Source of the DNA: Lacicoccus halitifaciens
GTDB taxonomy: Bacteria > Bacillota > Bacilli > Staphylococcales > Salinicoccaceae
Reading direction: 5' to 3'
NCBI RefSeq assembly: GCF_040544485.1
Contig: NZ_JBDZDV010000003.1
Location: 62,001-126,000 of the forward strand
DNA length: 64,000 nt
Below the pieces are notes generated by a model that saw nothing but the letters and a program-made list of their open reading frames with translations, did not search any database and had not been told where the DNA came from. Shown here piece after piece: positions 43,039-49,767 of this stretch (its first letter is position 1; each line of letters starts with the position of its first letter). Made by a program: the position numbers and the translations under genes.

Positions 43039-43785
43039 TCATTTCACTTCGAGAGTCACAGTGCCGACATTTTCAAATTCCGCTTCATAATACCCTTTTT
43101 CAAGTTCCACCGGCAGATTGAAAGTCCCGGAGGAGATGACTTTGCCCGCTTCAACGATTTTACCGTGGGCGTGAAGTTTTTCCACCAGCCATTTGACCGC
43201 TTTGGCGGGATGCCCCATCACTTCACTTGAGCGGCCCTCTTTGATCACTTCACCGTCGAGCGTCAATGTACCTTTGATATCATCAAGTTTTTCATAAGTG
43301 CTGAAGTCGCTTTGCCCGAACGTCATACCGCCCGCAACTGCACTGTCAGCGACAATTTCATATTTTGAAGCGTTCGGAAACCAGTCTTCGTAACGGCCGT
43401 CGGGAATTTCCAGGCCGGGTGCGATCAGGCATTTCCTGATGATGTCTTCAGCAGAATCTTCCACAGACAAATCTTCCTGGACCAGGAATGCAATTTCCAT
43501 CTCAAGCCTCGGTGCGTTGTAGTCCGAGTACCTTGCATTATTGACCAGGTTCTTGTTGGTCAGGGCCCCGTACAGCGGTTCGTCATGGTTGAACATCTTC
43601 TGTGTCTCTTCACTCGTCAGACTGATTTTATAGCCCCTTAAAGATTCATCGTTATCATTGATTTTCATCTCAAGGACCCGGTCCTGAATCTGATAAGCCT
43701 CTTCCAGTGACTCCACCCCGATACTTCCAAGCGCGAGCGGCACCTTCCTTACATAAGCTTCATATAGTTCATCAGCTGCTGACAT
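43039..43785 (-). CDS. 2-keto-4-pentenoate hydratase / 4-oxalocrotonate decarboxylase family
   Basis: A 248-residue cytosolic enzyme of the fumarylacetoacetase-like hydratase/decarboxylase group used in meta-cleavage pathways of aromatic compounds. GYKISLTSEETQKMFNHDEPLYGAL near residue 55, LEMEIAFLVQEDL near residue 92 (with the Glu metal ligands) and GMTFGQSDFSTYEKLDDIKGTLTLDGEVIKEG near residue 160 are characteristic. ATG 43785 follows AGGAGG. It is solitary here; no other ring-cleavage genes adjoin, though an MhqO-like dioxygenase lies at 6.3 kb. Exact reaction unknown. Confidence 0.85.
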   Translation of the reverse strand: MSAADELYEAYVRKVPLALGSIGVESLEEAYQIQDRVLEMKINDNDESLRGYKISLTSEETQKMFNHDEPLYGALTNKNLVNNARYSDYNAPRLEMEIAFLVQEDLSVEDSAEDIIRKCLIAPGLEIPDGRYEDWFPNASKYEIVADSAVAGGMTFGQSDFSTYEKLDDIKGTLTLDGEVIKEGRSSEVMGHPAKAVKWLVEKLHAHGKIVEAGKVISSGTFNLPVELEKGYYEAEFENVGTVTLEVK

Positions 43786-43862
43786 GAATATCCTCCTCAT
43801 TTCTGATTATCTCCATGATAACATTTTACCCTTTGAAAATCAGTGGACTGATCGCTTCCAAT

Positions 43863-43890
43863 AAAAAACGGACTGTTCCCACACAGTCCG
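43863..43890 (-). terminator. Terminator after the metalloprotease gene
   Basis: CGGACTGT / ACAGTCCG stem with a 6-base loop, followed on the minus strand by six T. Confidence 0.9.
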
Positions 43891-43905
43891 GAATCTGTTT
43901 AGTGT

Positions 43906-45345
43906 CTATCTCCTGACAATCCTTATGAGCACTGCGGAAATCACTGCCAGGATGACCAGAACGGCGATTGCCATGAACATGAACTGGTTGTCGTTGAAAA
44001 TGGAGCCGCCAACTTCTGCGCTCTCCTCTTCAGTCTCCACCTCTTCAGTTTCACCTGTATCTGCCTCTTCCTGTTCAGTCACGGCTTCATCTTCTGAAGT
44101 TTCCGTGCCTTCCTGTGCTGTATCCGCCTCCTCTGAAGTTTCCGTGCCTTCATTTTCAGCGGTGTCTCCTTCAGTACTTTCAATATCTTCCTCCGGCCGC
44201 TCGCCTTCAGGCATGTTATTCAGTTCGATTGCGGACAAGAGATTTTCTCTCGCCTCATCAACCTCAGACTGATCCTCCACATTGCCTGCTTTGCTTTCTT
44301 CGAGCACTGCGTTTGCTTCAACAAGCGCTTCATTCAGCTCTTCCGTCCGCTCGGCTTCGGGTATATCCATCGCCTGTGCGACCGCTTCCTCAAGTTTGGT
44401 GTCGTCGACCTCGGACACATCTCCAGCGCCGTTTTCGTCCGGCTCCGCCGAAGTCGTAGCATAACGGAAGAATGATGTAAATAAGGCATTGCCGCCTGAA
44501 TCCAGCGGTTCAACATAAAATTCGTAATTGGTGCTTGTCTCCAGATCTTCGGCCTTATATTCACCTTCGGATACATTGGCCACCTGTTCACCATTCTGGT
44601 AGACATTATAGGAATCTGCACCCTCATACTCATCCCATTCGATGGTCATCGTATTGCCTGTGATTTCACCGAATGAAACAATCCTGTAGTTCAGGGTTTC
44701 CATATAGGCATATGTCTGCGGTGCCCTGGACTGCAGCTTGCTCTGCTCTTCGCCGCCAAGATAATACATTGCAAATGCCTCCGCAAAATATTCACTCGGT
44801 ACATCAAAGTACTCGGAAACTGCGTGGTCACCGAATAACGCATCTTTTTCAGCCGAAGCAATTTCCCGGAATTCCGAGGAATCACTGAATGTGAATCCTG
44901 CTGTATAGCTGTCGACGGCATGGGCATATTCGTGCAGCTCAAGGTTGATTGTGGAGTGCCCGTTGCCCGGGTCGCTGTAGCCTATTCTTGCAGCCGTGGT
45001 GAAGCCGCCGGCCCCCGGCACATCATCCCAGGTGTTGCCGCTGTTTTCCCAGCCCCTCGGCACCGTGCCCGAAAGATGCTGGAATTCCGGCAATTCGGTC
45101 AGGGGTACGTCCATCAGGATGATGGTCACACCTGACTGATTCGTTTCATATAAAATCCTTGAATCCACATTATCGAGCCTGTCTATCATCTGCTCTGCTT
45201 CAGCATTATTTGAACTATCCGTTGTCCGTACTTCAACCATCTCGAGCAGGTTTGAATCCTGTGCCGAGATCTGTTGATTCCAAGCTATCATCAAGAAGCC
45301 GATCATCATCAGCCCAACCATGACTTTACTTACTGGCTTGTACAT
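43906..45345 (-). CDS. Membrane-anchored metalloprotease with anthrax-lethal-factor/PPEP-type domain
   Basis: A 479-residue surface protein. Residues 1-29 are a signal peptide. The protease domain (about 30-225) has HEYAHAVDSY near residue 139, the HExxH zinc motif, and EYFAEAFAMYY near residue 184 with the third ligand region, then RAPQTYAYM. Spacing and flanks follow the catalytic domain of Bacillus anthracis lethal factor (HEFGHAVDDY…EFFAEAF…NAPKTFQF) and Pro-Pro endopeptidases. A fibronectin-III-like domain follows (about 228-300), then a helical region, a Glu/Thr-rich stalk (about 370-445) and a C-terminal helix with basic tail. ATG 45345 follows GAGGAGG. Likely a wall-spanning protease trimming surface proteins; not evidence of a toxin. 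Confidence 0.85.
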   Translation of the reverse strand: MYKPVSKVMVGLMMIGFLMIAWNQQISAQDSNLLEMVEVRTTDSSNNAEAEQMIDRLDNVDSRILYETNQSGVTIILMDVPLTELPEFQHLSGTVPRGWENSGNTWDDVPGAGGFTTAARIGYSDPGNGHSTINLELHEYAHAVDSYTAGFTFSDSSEFREIASAEKDALFGDHAVSEYFDVPSEYFAEAFAMYYLGGEEQSKLQSRAPQTYAYMETLNYRIVSFGEITGNTMTIEWDEYEGADSYNVYQNGEQVANVSEGEYKAEDLETSTNYEFYVEPLDSGGNALFTSFFRYATTSAEPDENGAGDVSEVDDTKLEEAVAQAMDIPEAERTEELNEALVEANAVLEESKAGNVEDQSEVDEARENLLSAIELNNMPEGERPEEDIESTEGDTAENEGTETSEEADTAQEGTETSEDEAVTEQEEADTGETEEVETEEESAEVGGSIFNDNQFMFMAIAVLVILAVISAVLIRIVRR

Positions 45346-45583
45346 CGAACAACCTCCTCTCAAGTTTTTCATACATTGAAATATTAATCACTGATTATAG
45401 AGCATAAGTGGAACACTTTCAAAGAATTCCCCATATCACCAATTACATGTTAAATTCCTTATTCCCTCTGCCGGCGCCACATAACCTAAAAACTTACATT
45501 TACATGGTGTACATCTACCCTCATCAAGCGCCTCAAAAATCACCACCCGTAAAATTACCGGCCTGTGATACTTAAAAACCCCG

Positions 45584-45616
45584 GGAACGAAAGCATCCCC
45601 GAGGCCTTTTTGGCTG
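45584..45616 (-). terminator. Terminator after the DsbA-like gene
   Basis: On the minus strand a GC-rich stem (CCTCGGGGA with TTCCCGGGG, one wobble pair) is followed by five T. The rest of the 295-bp gap between 45346 and 45640 shows no convincing gene. Confidence 0.7.
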
Positions 45617-45640
45617 CCTGAAATGAAAGCTGACAGCCAC

Positions 45641-46150
45641 CTATAAGCTTTCCAGTTTTTTATTGAATGCTTCGGCAATCTCGGCATGCTCACCTTTGAC
45701 CGGGAAATCGAATTTCTCCCCGTCGATGAACACCGTCGGCACGACCCTCACATTACGTTCGGCCGCTTCATCCAGGATTTCTTTCGAGCGCGCACCATGC
45801 CCTTCCTGTTCATGAAGGCCGAGCGCTTCAAGCTTCATCAGCGTTTCTTCGAAGCTTCCAATCCATTCAGGGCGCGTTTCCAGCAGGTGTTTCATATCTT
45901 TGTATGCCTGCTCCGGCTCATCCACGTTCAAGTGCGTGCCTGCGACCGCCCCTTTAAACAAGGCGCCGTGCGTACGGTCCACATGCTTGATGATGTGCTT
46001 CACTTTCCCTGATTCGATGTAAGGTGCAAAAATTTCATCGATGACCTCGATGTAGGTCGAGCAGAACGGGCAGCCCATATTGATGTAAGATTCTATTGCC
46101 GTTTCCGCTTCACTTGATCCCAGCACCAGATGCTTCACTTCATTTGTCAT
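45641..46150 (-). CDS. DsbA-family thiol oxidoreductase-like protein
   Basis: A 169-residue thioredoxin-fold protein with CPFC near residue 27, the active-site CxxC, followed by a helical insertion and VRVVPTVFIDGEKFDF near residue 137, whose cis-proline (VVPT) packs against the active site. No signal peptide, so it is probably cytosolic, as are DsbA-like proteins used in stress responses. ATG 46150 follows GAGGAGG. Monocistronic. Redox partner unknown. Confidence 0.82.
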   Translation of the reverse strand: MTNEVKHLVLGSSEAETAIESYINMGCPFCSTYIEVIDEIFAPYIESGKVKHIIKHVDRTHGALFKGAVAGTHLNVDEPEQAYKDMKHLLETRPEWIGSFEETLMKLEALGLHEQEGHGARSKEILDEAAERNVRVVPTVFIDGEKFDFPVKGEHAEIAEAFNKKLESL

Positions 46151-46306
46151 ATTCAATTCCTCCTCGTCACTTCAAATTCTACCCATTAACAAGGAATTAT
46201 TGAAGTGAAATGCCTGCACAGTGTTTATATGCCCCGCTTACATTATCCATGGAGTAGTGATAATCTGGAAATAAACATCATTAAATACTTGAAAGAGGTG
46301 TGTACA

Positions 46307-47527
46307 ATGTCTGCCAAGGATAATCTTTTTGAAAAGCTTGGTGCGGAGCTTGCCCCCGGACAGGAAAAGCGGCTGGATTTCGATGATTTGGAGCTTAAGG
46401 GAGAAATCCTGCCAGGCGAACCCGTCGACTTTTCCCACGGGGATGTGGATGCTTTTGAGCCGGTTCCAGGCGCCCTTGAGAGCTTCAGCCATGGATTCAG
46501 TGAAGTCGGGGCAACCCAGGCCTATACGGTCTACCGCGGGCGGGAAGATATACTTGAAGACGTCGCTGCAAAGCTGTCGGATTTCGCTTCAACTTCAATC
46601 GATCCTGAAACCGAGCTGATCATCACCCCCGGCACCCAGGGCGCATTGTTCCTTGCTGCAGGTGCAACGATTTCTGCCGGGGACAAAGTCGCAATTGTCG
46701 AGCCGGATTATTATGCCAACAGGAAGCTCGTCCATTTTTTCCAAGGCGAATTGTATCCGGTCGGCCTGGACTACCTCAACCACACAGGAGGTGCAGGCAT
46801 CAACCTGCATGAATTGGAAGCGGGATTTAAGGAAGGCGTATCTACTTTCATTTTCTCAAATCCCAACAATCCGAGCGGCGTCGTCTACTCTGAAGACGAA
46901 ATCATTGAGATTGGAAAGCTCGTTAAAGAGTATGACGTGAAGGTCATCGTCGATGAGCTGTACTCCAGACAAGTTTTTGACGAGAGGCCATTCACCCATC
47001 TTTCGAGCCTCGATGCAGTACCTGAAGAGAATATCATCACCATCATCGGCCCGTCGAAGACGGAATCGCTCAGCGGCTTCAGGCTCGGTGTGGCATACGG
47101 CTCAAAGGGGACGATCGACAGGATGGAGCAGCTGCAGGCAATCGTTTCACTGCGGGCGGCAGGCTACAACCAGATTGTTTTAAAGAAGTGGTTCAATGAG
47201 CCTGAGAACTGGATGGCGGACCGTATCAGTGCACACCAGGATATCAGGGACACATTGCTTCAGATGTTCAGAAAAGCCGGTTTTGAAGTCAGAGCCCCTG
47301 AAGCGGGCAGCTACATCTTCCCCAGGATCAAAGACCTCTCAATTTCGTGCGATGACTTCGTCAAAGTCCTCAAAAAGCAGGCGAATGTCACCGTTACACC
47401 CGGCACACAGTTCGGCCCGCCTTTTACGGACTGCGTCAGATTGAACTTCTCACAGGATAAGGAAAAAGCCGTCGATGCAGTCGAGAGGCTGATCAAGGTC
47501 GCGTCGTACTATAAAAAGGGAAATTAA
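46307..47527 (+). CDS. PLP-dependent class I aminotransferase
   Basis: A 406-residue aminotransferase. IITPGTQGALFLAAG near residue 100, SNPNNPSGVVYSEDE near residue 185, the aspartate of IVDELYSRQVF near residue 218 and the PLP lysine in IGPSKTESLSGFRLGVAYG near residue 250 are present. It differs clearly from the PatA-like gene at 37.9 kb. The gene converges on an omega-amidase-type hydrolase, recalling glutamine transaminase/omega-amidase pairs such as MtnE and MtnU of methionine salvage. ATG 46307 follows AGAGGTG. Confidence 0.85.
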   Translation: MSAKDNLFEKLGAELAPGQEKRLDFDDLELKGEILPGEPVDFSHGDVDAFEPVPGALESFSHGFSEVGATQAYTVYRGREDILEDVAAKLSDFASTSIDPETELIITPGTQGALFLAAGATISAGDKVAIVEPDYYANRKLVHFFQGELYPVGLDYLNHTGGAGINLHELEAGFKEGVSTFIFSNPNNPSGVVYSEDEIIEIGKLVKEYDVKVIVDELYSRQVFDERPFTHLSSLDAVPEENIITIIGPSKTESLSGFRLGVAYGSKGTIDRMEQLQAIVSLRAAGYNQIVLKKWFNEPENWMADRISAHQDIRDTLLQMFRKAGFEVRAPEAGSYIFPRIKDLSISCDDFVKVLKKQANVTVTPGTQFGPPFTDCVRLNFSQDKEKAVDAVERLIKVASYYKKGN

Positions 47528-47540
47528 GCCTATAACCAAT

Positions 47541-47571
47541 GAAACCGGCAGGATCTCATCCTGCCGGTTTC
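47541..47571. terminator. Bidirectional terminator
   Basis: A 14-bp perfect stem (GAAACCGGCAGGAT inverted) around CTC, between convergent genes. Confidence 0.88.
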
Positions 47572-47585
47572 ATGATTTTTATGCT

Positions 47586-48383
47586 TTACAGGAATTTATA
47601 CATATCCCTTCTCCTGCTCTTGAATATCGGTACATCTTCCCTGACTTCTGCGATATATTCCAGATCGATATCCGCTTCCACAACTTCTTCTGCATCTGCT
47701 GCACCCTGCGCAAGCACTTCCCCGAACGGGTTGACGATGATGCTGTTGCCTGCGAATGTCGTCCCGTTCGGCTGTTTGCCGAATGTATTGGAGCCGACGA
47801 TGTAGCATTGGTTCTCGATCGCCCTCGCCTTAAGGAGCGTCAGCCAGTGCTCCGTCCTTTCCGCCGGCCATTCGGCGACCACGAAGATCACCTTCGCATC
47901 CTCGAGTGCAAGGTCCCTGAACAATTCAGGGAATCTCAGGTCATAGCAGATGACGAGCCCCGCCTTATCACCCAGCAGGTCAAACGTCTCCACCGATGCA
48001 TCACCGCCTGTCAGATATTCAGGTTCCTTCAGCATCGGCACCAGATGGATTTTGGAGTATTCATGGAGGAATTTCCCGCTGCTGTCGACGACGAAAGCCG
48101 TATTCAGCACATCATCCCCCGACTTGATGTTCGGAACGGATCCGGCGACGATGTTCACCCCATACTCCACAGCCAGCTTTTCGATTTCATCCTTCACACC
48201 TTCAAGGTCGTGAAATGCATGATCCCGGATGTTGGAGAGGTCGTAGCCGCTTGACCACATTTCAGGCAGCACGACGATGCTGCCTTTTTCCGGTTCATGC
48301 TCTTTAAACATACGCTGCACTTTTTCCAGGTTTTTTTCATAGTTGCCTTCAACCACTTCAAATTGAAAAATCACCGTTTTCAC
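47586..48383 (-). CDS. Carbon-nitrogen hydrolase, MtnU/omega-amidase-like
   Basis: A 265-residue nitrilase-superfamily enzyme. The Glu-Lys-Cys triad is visible: VLPEMWSSGYDL near residue 40, YSKIHLVPM near residue 108 and GLVICYDLRFPELFRD near residue 140. AEWPAERTEHWLTLLKARAIENQCY matches Bacillus MtnU closely. Such enzymes hydrolyse the 2-oxo acid amides produced when glutamine donates an amino group, pulling transamination forward. The start is GTG 48383 behind GGAG. Facing it is an aminotransferase that could be the partner. Confidence 0.87.
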   Translation of the reverse strand: MKTVIFQFEVVEGNYEKNLEKVQRMFKEHEPEKGSIVVLPEMWSSGYDLSNIRDHAFHDLEGVKDEIEKLAVEYGVNIVAGSVPNIKSGDDVLNTAFVVDSSGKFLHEYSKIHLVPMLKEPEYLTGGDASVETFDLLGDKAGLVICYDLRFPELFRDLALEDAKVIFVVAEWPAERTEHWLTLLKARAIENQCYIVGSNTFGKQPNGTTFAGNSIIVNPFGEVLAQGAADAEEVVEADIDLEYIAEVREDVPIFKSRRRDMYKFL

Positions 48384-48469
48384 ATTATCATCTCCGTACA
48401 TTTATTTGGCTCATCGATACCAGTATAACAAACGGCGCCTGCATACTGAAAACATCCCTCCTGACTGTA

Positions 48470-48498
48470 TTGACAACGCTTCCAAGAAGGGTTAGAAT
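48470..48498 (+). promoter_or_regulatory. rpoN promoter with overlapping cre-like site
   Basis: TTGACA (48470-48475), 17 bp, TAGAAT (48493-48498), a near-consensus sigma-A promoter. TTGACAACGCTTCCA (48470-48484) matches the CcpA cre consensus WTGNAANCGNWNNCW at all but one fixed position and covers the -35. In Bacillus subtilis sigL is also under CcpA control. Confidence 0.7.
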
Positions 48499-48532
48499 TA
48501 TCTGAAAATAAAGGGCTGAGGAGGTGCCGCCG

Positions 48533-49714
48533 TTGATTTCTTTGAACATCAATACCGAAGCCAATATTTCATTGAATACATACATCATCAACTCGATCAA
48601 TATCTTTAAATACACCCCCGCCGAACTGCATAAGTATGTGATGGATAAATGCCATGCCAATCCTCTCATATCCATCGAGGACCACCACCGCTTCCCCAAC
48701 CATATATATAATGGTGACAATTTTCTTGAGGAAGTCACCACTTATTTCAACTGCACCCTCCCCGCCGGGGAACTGCAGGTCATGGATGCCATCATCGCCT
48801 CGCTCTCACCAAAAGGTTTCCTTGAGGCGGCACCGGAGGACATCGCTTCGATGACCGGCGTCCCCATCAGGCAGGTCCGGCATCTGATCGGACTGCTCCA
48901 GGCATATGAATCTAAAGGTGCAGGTTCTGCCGGAGCGGTCGACTTCATTGAATTTCAACTGAAGGCGGAGGGCTCGTATAACGAGCAGCTGTTTTCCGCC
49001 TTTAAAGACCATCTCCCCAAGGTTCATTCCGGTGACTTGAATTTTTTAAAGGCGCTGGGTATTGAGGAGGAAGTGTTCCTTGATTATATGGAAAACCACA
49101 TTAAAACATGCCGGCTCTATCCCCTCGACGGGGAAGCATCCATGGAAATCGTGCCTGAAGGTTTCATCAGACAGGACGGAGACATCCTCACAATCAGCAT
49201 CGACGATTATTTAATGGACAGCATCACCCATGAACCGATCTATCTGTCGGAAGGTGATACAGATTTCTCGGAGAAGCTGAAAACTTTCAGGGATGAGTAT
49301 TTAGAACTTGTTTCCATGCTGAATGCGAGGAAAATCTGCATGCTGAAAATATTGAACATCATCTGCGATGTCCAGAAGGAATATTTGATCGGGAGATGTG
49401 ATTACTTAAAGCCGCTCGATCAGACAATGCTTGCTGAATCCGCCGATCTCAGCCCTGCGACGGTCAGCCGCCTGGTCTCGGGTAAATACATTTCCACACC
49501 GAGGGGGCTCCTCCCGATCCAGAGCCTGTTATCGAGGCGGTGTTACAAAGGATATTCCGTCAGTCATGTAAAACACATCATCCGGAATATCGAAAATTAT
49601 CAGAAGCTTCCGGACAATAAAATCTCCATGATGCTGAATGAACTCGGCATCAAAATTTCAAGGCGCACCGTTAATAAGTATAAGAATCAGATGTTGGAAG
49701 AAGCTCAAAATTAA
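48533..49714 (+). CDS. rpoN: RNA polymerase sigma-54 factor (RpoN/SigL), compact and diverged
   Basis: A 393-residue sigma-54. Region I (about residues 1-50) keeps the leucine-rich pattern ending in HANPLI but has lost the usual glutamines. The core-binding part follows (about 60-200). The helix-turn-helix LSPATVSRLVSGKYISTPRGLLPIQSL lies at about 305-335. The RpoN box, normally ARRTVAKYR, reads SRRTVNKYK at about 376-384. It is some 40 residues shorter than Bacillus SigL. Start TTG 48533 fits GGAGGTG; GTG 48524 lies within that site. Sigma-54 needs an AAA+ activator to open promoters; the window holds one at 62.2 kb. Well-known staphylococci lack this factor. Confidence 0.92.
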   Translation: MISLNINTEANISLNTYIINSINIFKYTPAELHKYVMDKCHANPLISIEDHHRFPNHIYNGDNFLEEVTTYFNCTLPAGELQVMDAIIASLSPKGFLEAAPEDIASMTGVPIRQVRHLIGLLQAYESKGAGSAGAVDFIEFQLKAEGSYNEQLFSAFKDHLPKVHSGDLNFLKALGIEEEVFLDYMENHIKTCRLYPLDGEASMEIVPEGFIRQDGDILTISIDDYLMDSITHEPIYLSEGDTDFSEKLKTFRDEYLELVSMLNARKICMLKILNIICDVQKEYLIGRCDYLKPLDQTMLAESADLSPATVSRLVSGKYISTPRGLLPIQSLLSRRCYKGYSVSHVKHIIRNIENYQKLPDNKISMMLNELGIKISRRTVNKYKNQMLEEAQN

Positions 49715-49748
49715 CCCGGCCTCTTTAATTTATGAAAAAGGCCGGGGG
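49714..49748 (+). terminator. rpoN terminator candidate
   Basis: CCCGGCC / GGCCGGG stem extended by CTTT/AAAAG pairing around an AT-rich loop; no clear T tract on the plus strand. Confidence 0.55.
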
Positions 49749-49767
49749 CAAATTGAGCTATAACCTC

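Noticed and set aside
45436..45693. 85-residue frame on the minus strand
   Set aside because: It overlaps the 3' end of the DsbA-like gene and its terminator, lacks a ribosome binding site, and its composition is unlike a protein from this genome.
48388..48741. 117-residue minus-strand frame over the start of rpoN
   Set aside because: It is antisense to a well-supported gene and promoter and resembles no family.
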